Below are positions 51,371 to 60,718 of a stretch of 64,000 nucleotides of DNA, piece by piece (position 1 is the stretch's first letter; each line of letters starts with the position of its first letter). Under the pieces are notes generated by a model. It saw only the letters and a list, made by a program, of their open reading frames with translations, was not told where the DNA came from and made no database searches. The stretch lies in contig RPFO01000418.1 in NCBI GenBank assembly GCA_009746045.1, forward strand, positions 591,756 to 655,755, read 5' to 3'. Made by a program: the position numbers and the translations under genes. This DNA is from Mesostigma viride (lineage: Eukaryota > Streptophyta > Mesostigmatophyceae > Mesostigmatales > Mesostigmataceae).

Positions 51371-52233
51371 TGTAGCCGCACGTTTTCGATGGAAATGAAA
51401 GAACGAGCAGGGACCTCCGAGCGGTTGGAAGTGTGCGTCACCTCCAAGACGCCGCTTTCGGAAGCAGGTTCTTCTTCCTCGGTGACACCTTCGTCGCCTT
51501 CGTCAGATTCTTCGTCCGATTCTTCTTGCTCCTCGGGCAGTTTTATGTAGTCTTTTCCAGTCTCGCAAAGATCCCAGCGATACGAATTGTTCTCATTAGC
51601 GATCGTCCAGATTCCGTAGTTGATTCGAGCGTTGCTAACGAGCGACTTGCAGGCCTGGGTTGCGAAACAGCACGCTGTCTCGTGTGCGACAACGTCGAGT
51701 TTCGACCCTACGTGCTTGCATCCACTCCCCTCCAAGAAAAAACGACATGGGAAGTAAGCGCATTCCGCCTTGTGTTGCAGCAAGTCCTTTCTTTGCACAG
51801 AAATTGTGCACCCGTGCGTCTGATTAGGACAAACCACGAGGTCGTGATTACATCCGCCGTTCTTGGAGTGAAGTTGAACTTCATCCGCCGAACCTTCGAA
51901 CGCGCAACCGCGAATCCAGTTCGTGCATTTGCGACGAACCAACGACGTCACCCTACCGAGCGTTACAAGGTGCTCAAATTTGTATCGAGGCCACGGGGCG
52001 CGGCAGAGAATGCACTTCCCACTTGTGCTTGCCACCAACCCTCCCCTTTGCTTTTGTCTATATACCAAATCCCTCAAACAAGGTTTCTGACACACCACCG
52101 CCTCGCACTTCCCCCCTTCCGTCCTCGTACGACATTGAAGAGCGACAGGTGACGAAAGCACACCCATGCAAACGTGGCATTGCAAATCTTCTGCTGATAT
52201 TTGAATCGTCTTTGACGACTCGGCGTAATCCAT
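51367..52233 (-). CDS. RING finger / TRAF-type zinc finger protein, likely E3 ubiquitin ligase
   Basis: The start at 52233 (MDYAESSKTIQI) is preferred over 52278, because AAATAAAACCCC, a TATA-like element, lies between the two. 288 residues. RING: LQCHVCMGVLSSPVALQC, then CEAVVCQKPCLRDL and CILCRAPWPRY (residues 18-80). TRAF-type fingers follow: CTNWIRGCAFEGSADEVQLHSKNGGCNH, CPNQTHGCTISVQRKDLLQHKAECAYFPC, then CKHVGSKLDVVAHETAC. A C-terminal acidic tail ends the protein. The layout is that of SIAH/TRAF-type ligases. In viruses such proteins act on host ubiquitin pathways; the target is unknown. Confidence 0.75.
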   Translation of the reverse strand: MDYAESSKTIQISAEDLQCHVCMGVLSSPVALQCRTRTEGGKCEAVVCQKPCLRDLVYRQKQRGGLVASTSGKCILCRAPWPRYKFEHLVTLGRVTSLVRRKCTNWIRGCAFEGSADEVQLHSKNGGCNHDLVVCPNQTHGCTISVQRKDLLQHKAECAYFPCRFFLEGSGCKHVGSKLDVVAHETACCFATQACKSLVSNARINYGIWTIANENNSYRWDLCETGKDYIKLPEEQEESDEESDEGDEGVTEEEEPASESGVLEVTHTSNRSEVPARSFISIENVRLH

Positions 52234-52318
52234 TTTTTGGATAGAGCTACAAGCAGCGGGGGTTTTATTTTGAGACAATAGAACGAACGAGTTTTTTATT
52301 CATTTTAATAGTTCAAAG

Positions 52319-52519
52319 ATGGATTCTTTTTGGCACCCGGAGCACAACAACTTAGCAGTGCTGCCTTGGTCGGGCGAATTTATCGACGCCTATGGTTCGT
52401 ATTACGACCACCCAGAACTAGGTGTTCGTTTTTTTGTGGCTGAAATTCGAGACGAATTCTCTCAATCAGCAGGTTCGGTTTCCTCGACATCCTCTCCGTC
52501 AGCCTCTTCTTCTTCTTGA
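52319..52519 (+). CDS. Short possible protein
   Basis: 66 codons. The first 50 (MDSFWHPEHNNLAVLPWSGEFIDAYG...) look protein-like, with many aromatic residues. The Ser-rich end is antisense to the acidic tail of the DUF5760-like gene and is probably read-through. AT-rich sequence (TTTTATTCATTTTAATAG) precedes the ATG. It may be a real small gene or chance. Confidence 0.35.
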   Translation: MDSFWHPEHNNLAVLPWSGEFIDAYGSYYDHPELGVRFFVAEIRDEFSQSAGSVSSTSSPSASSSS

Positions 52520-52953
52520 TCCATCTCTTCCTCTTCTCCCTCCGTTTCCTTCTCCTTCTTCTGTTTACCGGGACTCTTCTTCTTATTCGAGACGCGACAC
52601 AAAGCCTTGACTTCCTCCACGACAGGAGAAAGTATATGGGAGATGCAAGCCTCCGCTTTCTCCTCGTCGCCATTGAAGAAGGCAATCATCCGCTCTTGGA
52701 TGACCTCCTTAAGAGGCACCCGCTTCTTCCGCGTCTTCACAAGAAGCTTGTCATCCCGGCCTGAGATGTTACAAGCGTCAACTCCAGCGCTTAACATCGC
52801 AGTCAAGATGTCACCTTGAAGAGACTTTCTCTTCTTGCGCAAGGGGGCGAGATCCTTCGAAGAAGATTTCAAAGCGTCATCGATCTCAATGAACTCAGTT
52901 GTCATGGAACGCATCTTGTTTCGCCACCCTTCAAACTCCACCGCTCCATCCAT
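52462..52953 (-). CDS. DUF5760-like giant-virus protein
   Basis: 163 residues. The core (KDLAPLRKKRKSLQGDILTAMLSAGVDACNISGRDDKLLVKTRKKRVPLKEVIQERM) follows the pattern of DUF5760 proteins of NCLDVs: a helix with LRxKRKxL, then C-N-x-SGxDxKL, then a K-PL region. The C-terminal 40 residues are acidic (EEEE runs). Function unknown. Overlaps tail to tail with the short plus-strand frame at 52319. Confidence 0.6.
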   Translation of the reverse strand: MDGAVEFEGWRNKMRSMTTEFIEIDDALKSSSKDLAPLRKKRKSLQGDILTAMLSAGVDACNISGRDDKLLVKTRKKRVPLKEVIQERMIAFFNGDEEKAEACISHILSPVVEEVKALCRVSNKKKSPGKQKKEKETEGEEEEMDQEEEEADGEDVEETEPAD

Positions 52954-53014
52954 TGTACTTGCGTCTCACTTTTTGAGACTATTTAATTACCAACGCACAG
53001 GGCGAACCTAATTT

Positions 53015-53716
53015 CTACAGAGACGTCAACTCCGAGTTATGGCCTGGCGCGCCATAAAACGTGTTTGGAGCCGGGCGCGTGGATTCACCCGTCATCCCAA
53101 GAGATTGAGTGGAAGTGACCGGGGGCATTGAGAAAGTCTGGATTCCCGAGTCCTCGCCCCACGTCGGAGTCTGATAGCGGGGATCAAACGCCATCGTTGG
53201 CGGCGGAGTGAACTGCGAGGCAGGAGCCGCGCCGCCGCAAGTACACATTAGACTATCGTCAATCTTGATGCTTCCGAAGGCCCCGGTTGAGGCAAGATTC
53301 ATTTGACCGAACATACCGAAATTCATTGGTGCCGGAATGTACTCCCTCAACGTTTGAATACCCTGAAAAGGCAGGTCCTTGCGGTTGCTAGTCACGGCCA
53401 AGACCCCCTCGGACTGCTTGAGCATCGCACTAATGACATCTTCCTTGGTCGGCATTAAGTCCATGGCGAATTGCATTTGAGCGTCGAAACCGCTCCCGTG
53501 CTGCGAAAGACGAGGAGCTGCACGAGTGTCTATACCATAGGCCGTGTCGTACTCGTCCGATGGGATGATTTTCGTTTCGGTACCAAGTTGCTGGGCGGAA
53601 CGAAGCGACTCAAATTCAGGGTCAGCGCACAGGTCGGGAAACACTTGAGGGCGCTCACGGGCCCCGATGTAGCTTTCCGAACGGGATGAAGGAGCGTTGC
53701 AATATGAAGTGGACAT
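53015..53716 (-). CDS. Unknown protein
   Basis: ATG 53716 (MSTSYCNAPSSRSESYIG) is chosen over 53794 because the longer N-terminus overlaps the neighbouring gene and is basic, shadow-like. 233 residues, largely disordered, with Pro, Ser, Gly and Met (MNFGMFGQMNLASTGAFG) and a CTCGG motif. The disordered, Met- and Pro-rich make-up suggests a virion-associated or scaffolding role. No family recognised. It is downstream of the nuclease-like gene on the same strand. Confidence 0.5.
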   Translation of the reverse strand: MSTSYCNAPSSRSESYIGARERPQVFPDLCADPEFESLRSAQQLGTETKIIPSDEYDTAYGIDTRAAPRLSQHGSGFDAQMQFAMDLMPTKEDVISAMLKQSEGVLAVTSNRKDLPFQGIQTLREYIPAPMNFGMFGQMNLASTGAFGSIKIDDSLMCTCGGAAPASQFTPPPTMAFDPRYQTPTWGEDSGIQTFSMPPVTSTQSLGMTGESTRPAPNTFYGAPGHNSELTSL

Positions 53717-53729
53717 CTTTATCACTATT

Positions 53730-54200
53730 CTAATACAATTTCTTTTGGAACGGATGTACCTCTGGCACTTCCCATTCCGGCGGAGATTCTCCATCGTCTT
53801 CGCATTCCCATCGCGTTTCGAGTTGGTAACCCAGGCTCAATATTTCGCGTTCTTTTTGTTTTGTACGGACGTAGAGCTCGCCGTTCAGACACTTTTTCAC
53901 AGGGTGAATCGAAAAAAAGTCGTATTTGTCAGGATTTCCGTGCCAGAAGTCTCCGTGGTATTCGAACACCGTAGGAGGACGCGTATCTGTCGTGAACCCG
54001 TCAACTGCGACTTTTCGACCGTTTCGAGTCACGATGAGTTTCTCGCCTTTATTAGCCGCGTGTTGAATCCGTATGCCGCGCTCGGCCTCGATGCTCCGAA
54101 GCCATTTACTGCACTTTGACTCTCGCTGTTGACGGCATACAGCGATCAATACGAACGTCCTGAAGGCTTGCATTCTACTTGGAGGTTTGGACCATTGCAT
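53730..54200 (-). CDS. Restriction-fold nuclease-like protein
   Basis: 156 residues. The order SKWLRSIEAERGIRIQHA, VAVDGFTTDTRPPTVFEYHGDFWHGNPDKYD, ELYVRTKQKEREILSLGYQLETRWECE is the pattern of a small PD-(D/E)XK family also seen attached to type B DNA polymerases of giant viruses and organelles: VDG as the first acid, then FEYHGD, WHGNP, then T....E..I..GY....WE. A DNA nuclease or repair role is inferred. Intact. The N-terminus before MQAF may be extra. Confidence 0.6.
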   Translation of the reverse strand: MQWSKPPSRMQAFRTFVLIAVCRQQRESKCSKWLRSIEAERGIRIQHAANKGEKLIVTRNGRKVAVDGFTTDTRPPTVFEYHGDFWHGNPDKYDFFSIHPVKKCLNGELYVRTKQKEREILSLGYQLETRWECEDDGESPPEWEVPEVHPFQKKLY

Positions 54201-54223
54201 TGTGATAAGCTTTTTTTATGTCC

Positions 54224-54658
54224 CTAAGACGCGCACACTTGATCCATTAAAGAGTCTAGAGGCTTCACGACAAAGAAGAAGAGTGTTGCGTATACCCCCA
54301 TAAAACCCGCTATACTGGCGGCGTGAGCGATAATGCCCCAAGACGGGAAATACATTCCGTTGAATCCGGACGTCGAAACGAGCAAGCCCGTGATTAAACC
54401 GACGACGACTCCGACCGCTAGGAACTTTCGGCCTGTTGGGAATTTTTCTTGATAGTCTCTCGACCAACGCACGGCCGCCAAATTTCCTAGTGCAAGTGCT
54501 ATGATGACGAGAAACACGACGTACTCGGTGTGCACGTAACTGACCGTGTTAGATGGCGTGACAAGCGCGCGGATAGCTGCAAGGTAAAGAGGAAGTACTA
54601 TTGATACGGGCGCCGCGGATCCCACGGCAAGAGACTTGATAACACTTTCGAGTTGCAT
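54224..54658 (-). CDS. Four-helix membrane protein
   Basis: 144 residues with four hydrophobic segments (SIVLPLYLAAIRALV, VVFLVIIALALGNLAAV, FLAVGVVVGLITGLLVS, IIAHAASIAGFMGVYATLFFFVV). A charged loop RWSRDYQEKFPTGRK lies between helices 2 and 3. Probably a viral or virion membrane protein. Not recognised as a transporter or channel family. It lies between the nuclease-like gene and the probable SSB on the same strand. Confidence 0.6.
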   Translation of the reverse strand: MQLESVIKSLAVGSAAPVSIVLPLYLAAIRALVTPSNTVSYVHTEYVVFLVIIALALGNLAAVRWSRDYQEKFPTGRKFLAVGVVVGLITGLLVSTSGFNGMYFPSWGIIAHAASIAGFMGVYATLFFFVVKPLDSLMDQVCAS

Positions 54659-54700
54659 CCGTTTATTATTAGCAATTGAAATAATAATCAGTACAAAAGA

Positions 54701-55420
54701 TCACTCGTCCATTTCGCGCAACCGCCTCGATTCGGGCTCCTCATCAGACCCAATCGCTCTGTCAATGAAACAGTAACCGTCAGGCATTCTGCTCGAGGGG
54801 AAAAACTGGAGAGACTGCACGACAGGCGTGCAACCGTACTGCTTGTCCATGAACCACATACGAGACACCTCGAGAATGGCTTGGACCTCGCATCCTTTCT
54901 GGACATCGGCGTAGGTGACAGGACGCCTCTCTTCGTCGAAAAATCGGCACTGAAAGTGGTTGTCGCGGAAAGGAACATTGCACTTCAGAGTGGGAGGATA
55001 CTCTGATTTCTTTGAGGGTTTGATCGCCGACGTGTAGAGTTCTTCGACAAGCTCTAAGCTCATCCTCTTCCCAAACCATTCCATACACTTTTGGTGGGAC
55101 TGGCGCTTGTTTTGGTCGTCCAGAGCGACCCAAATGTTGTAAAAAAGATTGTTATCAGTTCCTTCGCTCGTGTAGCCGTCGAAAGACAGGTCGAGAGTAT
55201 ACTTTTTGTCCCCTTGGCCGCTCTTGGGCTCAAAACAGCTGATCCCGAATGGCGCTCGCATGCGAGGTGTTTGGATGCGCACAGGAGTGCCGTCGTTCAC
55301 ATAGGAAAGGTAAGCGGACAAGGCTCCAGGTCCAGATTGACCTCTTCCTGTGCGTTTCGGGTCTTTGTAAATCACTTTAGCCGGGTCAAAGTCGTCAAAG
55401 AGGACGATTGTAGAAGCCAT
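54701..55420 (-). CDS. Probable ssDNA-binding protein (NCLDV OB-fold type, DUF5871-like)
   Basis: ATG 55420 (MASTIVLFDDFDP, CCATGG) chosen over 55435. 239 residues. The pattern (TPRMRAPFGISCFEP, KKYTLDLSF, CMEWFGKRMSLELVEELY, YPPTLKCNVPF, KGCEVQAILEVSRMWFMDKQYGCTPVVQSLQ) fits a conserved NCLDV family that I recall being linked to single-stranded DNA binding with a phage T7 gp2.5-like OB fold. The acidic C-terminal tail (SDEEPESRRLREMDE) is typical of replicative SSBs. The family link is from memory. ATAAAAG lies about 48 bases upstream of the start. Confidence 0.6.
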   Translation of the reverse strand: MASTIVLFDDFDPAKVIYKDPKRTGRGQSGPGALSAYLSYVNDGTPVRIQTPRMRAPFGISCFEPKSGQGDKKYTLDLSFDGYTSEGTDNNLFYNIWVALDDQNKRQSHQKCMEWFGKRMSLELVEELYTSAIKPSKKSEYPPTLKCNVPFRDNHFQCRFFDEERRPVTYADVQKGCEVQAILEVSRMWFMDKQYGCTPVVQSLQFFPSSRMPDGYCFIDRAIGSDEEPESRRLREMDE

Positions 55421-55462
55421 GGCGGAAGATGGCAAGGTCGCTTGGCGAGGTCACTACTGTCT

Positions 55463-55476
55463 CGGCTTTTATGCAT
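55463..55476 (-). promoter_or_regulatory. TATA-like element upstream of the probable SSB gene
   Basis: Minus-strand GCATAAAAGCCGAG about 48 bases before the CCATGG start at 55420, matching the arrangement before the ribonucleotide reductase. Confidence 0.35.
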
Positions 55477-56050
55477 CGTCAAGAGCGTCCGCCCAAGAAA
55501 CGCTGACGTCACCTAGCTCAAGATCGATATCTGTTTGGCGTTCGATCTGCTTAGAAGAAGAGACAATCAGGTTGCAAAAAGAACGGAAAGATTCGGCGTC
55601 CTCTCCGCTCTTCATGCGTTTGACACGTCGGCACACGAGACGAACATTAGAAGAAGTGACGTCCTCCTGTGGGTTGATAATATCTATAGCAGCAGAACAA
55701 CCTGGGACAATGTTGTCAGACGTTTCAGGTCCGTACGTCATGTCGATTCCTGAAACTGCGCAACGACCGTTTTGTCGGTCCCACATCTGAACGAGATCTT
55801 TCGAGGACAGAAAAATCCTTCCTCGGGTCGAATGCGACTTTTTTCTCGACGACGCGATGTTTCGTATGAGTCGTCGCATGTAGCCTTCTTTAGAGGCCCG
55901 AAACTTCTTGTTCTCTTCGGCGCGGCACGCGCGACAAGCGCCACCTGTCCTGATACTGTGATTATTGAAATCAAAAGTCGGTTTCTGAAAGCCGCACAGT
56001 GGGCACACGAGGACCTCCGACTCAGAACGTTCCGAGACCACGACCTCCAT
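55469..56050 (-). CDS. HNH-like endonuclease with zinc ribbon
   Basis: 193 residues. An N-terminal zinc part CPLCGFQKPTFDF, CRACRAEENKKF (residues 16-45) is followed by a basic helix. Then come LSSKDLVQMWDRQNGRCAVSGIDMTYGP and AAIDIINPQEDVTSSNVRLVCRRVKRMKSG. This is the layout of HNH proteins with W..Q.G.CA.SG, then a D-centred strand, then NV.LVC..vN.mK. The usual S-I/L-D-R-I appears as AIDII and the helix asparagine looks changed, so activity is uncertain. Such nucleases are common mobile or repair genes in giant viruses. Confidence 0.65.
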   Translation of the reverse strand: MEVVVSERSESEVLVCPLCGFQKPTFDFNNHSIRTGGACRACRAEENKKFRASKEGYMRRLIRNIASSRKKSHSTRGRIFLSSKDLVQMWDRQNGRCAVSGIDMTYGPETSDNIVPGCSAAIDIINPQEDVTSSNVRLVCRRVKRMKSGEDAESFRSFCNLIVSSSKQIERQTDIDLELGDVSVSWADALDDA

Positions 56051-56097
56051 AGATGTGGTAACGACGCATTATACCACGACACAATTTCAAAGTCTCA

Positions 56098-56629
56098 TTA
56101 AGCGCAGAATATAGATCTGCTGTTCACGCCGAAACATTTAGGAGGCTTAGCGGCAGACGAAGTTCGTTTTGCAGTCGCGAGCTTAGAACGAGATACGCGT
56201 TTTTGCATTATCCCCAGATGGGTCTCTTTGATTTTCCTTTTTGCGTATTTCACTTTTTGCTTGTAATCTCTGTTTCCTTTTTCTTTCTCGAGTCGCAATA
56301 TATCCAAGGCTCTAGCTGCTGCCTGCTGTTTACTTTCGGGAATGTAAGCTCCTGCTTCGTTTTCTTCATCAAGATCGAAACCAAAATCTGTTTTCAACAT
56401 TTCAGGCACATTGTAATTTTTAATTTTTTTTTTGTTTGCCGTGTAGGTGTCTCTCGCTTGCTGCCTTAACCAATTGGTCCCGTAAGGATTTTTAGTTGCC
56501 ATGAAGTCATAATATTTCATCCACTTCTCGATATTAGCGGGGATTTGTGGAATGCTCTTGGGTTTATTTCCTCTGATATACTCAGCGATTCGACTCGCGA
56601 AATCGGCACTATCTTTAGATTCGGCGAAT
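56098..56629 (-). pseudogene. C-terminal part of large coiled protein, cut off by element 2
   Basis: Continues the gene starting at 60406. Reading resumes in frame at 56629 (minus strand) and passes through WMKYYDFMATKNPYG to a basic end at 56098. The piece is a helical, lysine-rich region (QQAAARALDILRLEKEKGNRD, YAKRKIKETHLG). Together with the other part the gene codes about 845 residues. No family recognised; a virion or scaffold protein is inferred from size, composition and lack of catalytic motifs. Confidence 0.6.
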
Positions 56630-58625
56630 TCGGATTTCTTTGAAAAGAGTTTCTCGAAGTGAGGCGGGGAATAAGGCCGCTCACGGGAGCCGCCTGGATG
56701 GTCGGCTGAACCGGGCGGGTTTGGCAGATGTAACCGGATTTGGCTAATGGCTGGCGACCTGGAATTGTTAGTAGGGGCAGTGGCCCTATTGTGCTACAAT
56801 CTCGAAACAATCTTATGCTTAAAGTTTGACAGGGCCGGGTTTGTTGAACCGGTTTGTTGAATGATAATTAGAACCTTTCGGAAAGGGTATTTGATTGGTT
56901 GTTGTTTTTGTGGTACGGTAGGTGTCGCTACATTCTCAGGTTGGCGTGTTAAGTTAAGCTCGGTTGCTGATGTCAGCCCCGTGCTAGGGCAGTTTGACTA
57001 CTTTGGCGGCGTAGTGACATTGTTGTGGTCTTTTTTCTTGTAAACGTTGGCTGAGCGCCGACGGCTGAGGCTATGGCGGTACAAGAAGTGCCTCACCAGC
57101 CTTGCGCTCAGCATGGGTGCGGGGCTAAAATTTGTTAACCAAATTTCCGGCATCCATGATCCCTGGCTGCTTAAGGCGGTTGGGATTCATGGCTGCCACT
57201 GGCCCGGAATTAATGTCCGGGTGATCGGGGTTTAAATGCGAAGCGGGGGCTGATGCATTATTTAATGGCTGGTTTGTTTGAAAGAAACGGCCAGCTGGCC
57301 GGGTTGGGCAAGGGCTAGCTTGCTTGATGGTTCCGTACCTGGGGATGCTTGCGCCTCGGGTTGGGCTGTCGGCAGGCTGGCCTGCCTTTGAGTTGTCTCG
57401 TACCTGGAAATGCTTGCATTCCGGGTTGGGCTTGGCTTGAGGGCCGCCGCGGCTCGGGGGGGTAAAAAATTTAAGTCACCGTTGTGGGACACGGAGCCTC
57501 GGCGCAGGAGGCAAGGGCTGAAAGCCAACTTGATTTCGTAATCAGTGGTATTTCCACTTTTTTGTACGGAAGGAGTGTTTATGTGCTCGGCACTAGGTTG
57601 GTTGCTCTTCAAAAAAGTTGTAAACTGGGCGTCGGCTGGAATCAGCGGCGCCAGTCAGCAGCTTTTGCTTTGACTTTGTGTTCCGCGACAGCACCCCTTA
57701 GCGGACCAGAGAAGAGGTCGGCAACGAGGTCAGCGGGGGCCCCCGAGTGGGGTCAAAAATGCGAGCTGTGTCGATTGACAGTGCATGAATTTTTGTGCAT
57801 TCACAGTCGCTGGGAATTAAATCTGTTTTCTGGCAACGGAGAGCGCCCATCGCGACAGGACAGCTTTTGACGGGAAAGGAAATGGTGCTTCTTTAGCGGA
57901 CCGGAGGGCCAGGAAGGGGAGGTTGGGTAATCGCGAGCCATGCCTAAGGAGTTCTTAATAGCGGTTCTGTAACCGCTACCTGTCTGTATGCATCTACTTA
58001 TTGTTTTAACAAAGATGCTGGTGACTATGGTGAGCAAACGGGTGTATGAATCGGATTTCTTTGAAAAGAGTTTCTCGAAGTGAGGCGGGGAATAAGGCCG
58101 CTCACGGGAGCCGCCTGGATGGTCGGCTGAACCGGGCGGGTTTGGCAGATGTAACCGGATTTGGCTAATGGCTGGCGACCTGGAATTGTTAGTAGGGGCA
58201 GTGGCCCTATTGTGCTACAATCTCAAAACAATCTTATGCTTAAAGTTTGACAGGGCCGGGTTTGTTGAACCGGTTTGTTGAATGATAATTAGAACCTTTC
58301 GGAAAGGGTATTTGATTGGTTGTTGTTTTTGTGGTACGGTAGGTGTCGCTACATTCTCAGGTTGGCGTGTTAAGTTAAGCTCGGTTGCTGATGTCAGCCC
58401 CGTGCTAGGGCAGTTTGACTACTTTGGCGGCGTAGTGACATTGTTGTGGTCTTTTTTCTTGTCCCACCCACCCACCCTCTTTGGTGGCCTGGTCTGCGCG
58501 GGTAATCGCGAGCCATGCCTAAGGAGTTCTTAATAGCGGTTCTGTAACCGCTACCTGTCTGTATGCATCTACTTATTGTTTTAACAAAGATGCTGGTGAC
58601 TATGGTGAGCAAACGGGTGTATGAA
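56630..58625 (+). mobile_element. Non-autonomous DIRS/PAT/Ngaro-like element 2 with split direct repeats
   Basis: Layout A1 56630-57041 and A2 58051-58462 (412 bp; one mismatch noted), B1 57925-58050 and B2 58500-58625 (126 bp). B1 abuts A2 exactly. The core 57042-57924 has no gene. It shares short blocks with element 1: TTCTTTGAA near the A start, GTACCTGGGGATGCTTGC and GGGTTGG in the core, and an ACTTATTGTTTTAA block in B. The two are diverged members of one family. Exact removal of 1,996 bp re-joins the split viral gene in frame with no target duplication. Confidence 0.7.
58461..58480 (-). other. G-quadruplex-type tract between A2 and B2 of element 2
   Basis: Plus strand CCCACCCACCCACCC, giving four G-runs with single-base loops on the minus strand. 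Same place as in element 1. Confidence 0.7.
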
Positions 58626-60406
58626 ATGTTTTTTACAACCACATTATTGGCATCTAAACTCACTAGTTCTGGCGGTGTCCACTTTATGCCTTTGTAATTG
58701 CTCTTCCAATTCGGGTCAGAAACCTTTATCAGTCTTTGAAGTGAGAGGTCGTTCAAATGATCGAAAAAAGGGTTTTCGGCACGTATTTTAGATACGTCTC
58801 CAGATTTAATCATTCCGGATACTAATTCAGGTTGTTGTAATCCTATTCGTTCTCCTCTCAACATGTCTACCTCGGTAAACCGTCGATATTTTCTCTCTTT
58901 TTCGCGTTCGTTCATATGTAAATACAATCGTTGTGCAAAGTTGTACAATTTTATGCGATCTTGTTTGTCAACATTTTCACGTGCAAGGCGCAACATCATT
59001 AGCTCATTCGCCTTTTCGATCGGCAAAAAAGAAGTTTCCACGTAAAAATCCTTCATAATATCTTGAAGGGTTGAACTGTTACTCCACCCCAGATCAAACC
59101 CGTCTTTTAATTTTTGTTTCAAACGTGTGTCAATGGCCTCTGTGAAATCATATGGCGCGAGTACATTTTCAATTAGTTCTTTTGCTGTTTGAGGACTTGC
59201 GTCTAAATAGGGAATCTTACGTAACAACTCCGCTTCAGCATCGGCCGCGGCCTTGGCTTGTGCCAATCTTTTTGCTTCCGCTTCAGCATCGGCCGCGGCC
59301 TTTGCTTCTGCCAATTTTTTTGCTTCCGCCTCGCGTCTTGCTTTTTCAGCGGCAGCAGCAGCCGCAGCGGTAGCGGCAGCGGCAGCCTCAGCAGCAGCAG
59401 GGTCGCTACCACCAGCACCAACTACCCTCTTAAATATATCCTTAACTGCGCCCGCAACAGTATATTCGTCTGGAATTTTGGTGCTGAGGCCGTAAAAATC
59501 CCCTGGTCCGTACACTTCTTGTGAACGATACACGTTTTCGTCTCCTGAAGATCCTATAAATCGCGAAAGGTCGCGAGGTGCCGTACTCCGATCTACACCC
59601 ACATACGGATTAAGCATCGTTGCGTAGTTCATAGAACGAATTTGTTGCGCGTTACCTAGAGCCAACTGCATTATTTGTTCAGGGGAATCGATTTTGTTTA
59701 TTTCCGATTGATAAGGAGCGTGATATTCTTCTCTCCTATAATACCCTCTCCTTCTGCCCCTGTTTCTACCGACGTTGTTAGCATACACGTTGTTCACGAG
59801 TACGGGCCTACCGTTTGCGTTTCTCCCTTCTAGATCATCCGCGAATGCCCTGCCTGCACGCGCCCCCACCTCTTCGAGGTCGTTCAGAGGCACATTTCTG
59901 CGCCCTTCAAGCATAGCTACCTTCTGCTGAGTGTTCGAAGCCTTTGCGATCACCTCGCACAAATACTGTTTCGGGATCCTTTCAAGGAGATCAAAAGGCG
60001 CTTTTGTCAGCATATACGCCACGTGAACCAATCGTTGATGTGACGCGTTATCTCCTCGAAGGGCATCTCGGCATAGCTTAACGAGCAAACCGCCCACGAC
60101 TTCTTCGCCAACCAAAATGCAAAGAGAGGACGGAGGGGCTTTATCCAGAAAATCGGTTGGAATGTCAGGATAAAGCGTTTCGACGAGTCTTCTGAGCTGC
60201 GGTTGCGTCATTGTCTTTCCGATTCCGCTAGCGCACGCCGTTACGCTTTTTTTGGAGATTCCAAGCACCCGTTTCCCGATACTGACAGGCGCTGTTAAGA
60301 TTCGATATAAGATATTTGTTGGTAACTGCTCTTCGGGAGGATTTCTGTAATACGGGTCCATAGTATATAGGACCCGTAAGATTTTGTTCAGACATTCGTT
60401 ACTCAC
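58626..60406 (-). pseudogene. N-terminal part of large coiled protein, interrupted by element 2
   Basis: 593 codons are open from ATG 60406 (or 60361, MDPYYRNPP) to the element. Residues 20-200 are helical (PQLRRLVETLYPDIPTDFLDKAPP). A basic patch GRNRGRRRGYYRREEY lies near 220. From about 335 there is an Ala-rich, TolA-like coiled repeat (AEAKKLAEAKAAADAEAE) with a duplicated unit. Then comes KELIENVLAPYDFTEAID and a C-terminal helical part. The frame is open up to the element and continues on the other side. Probably a structural protein. Its start overlaps the stop of the small gene at 60403 by four bases. Confidence 0.6.
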
Positions 60407-60606
60407 CAGGGACTTGCCCCAGTGTACGTTCGCAACTCGACAATATCGAGTAACCGCTGCATGAGATCTTTTGGTATTGTAACGACCTGAGAATTGATGC
60501 TTCCAGAAGAAGGAAGCTTACCGATTTCTTCGAACGGTTTCATTTTTGACGGCTCCGATTGCTCGCGATATCCGAAATCGTAATACAAGAACCGTGAGAT
60601 GCTCAT
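60403..60606 (-). CDS. Small unknown protein
   Basis: 67 residues, intact. The N-terminus MSISRFLYYDFGYREQSEPSKMKPFEEIGKL has many aromatic and charged residues; the C-terminal half contains TIPKDLMQRLLDIVELRTYTG. ATGA overlap with the coiled-protein gene suggests shared transcription. No family recognised. Confidence 0.45.
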   Translation of the reverse strand: MSISRFLYYDFGYREQSEPSKMKPFEEIGKLPSSGSINSQVVTIPKDLMQRLLDIVELRTYTGASPW

Positions 60607-60659
60607 GGTAATCTTATCTACAATTGGCTAGGAAAATGTGCGTGGAGGTGGCGAGAGGG

Positions 60660-60667
60660 TATAAAAA
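60660..60667 (+). promoter_or_regulatory. TATA box of the SET gene
   Basis: TATAAAAA 59 bases before the CCATGG start at 60719, followed by a C/T-rich leader (CTCGTCTCATCTCATC). Confidence 0.55.
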
Positions 60668-60718
60668 CCCAAGACGGTCTCATTTCGCCTCGTCTCATCT
60701 CATCTTCTCCACCTAGCC

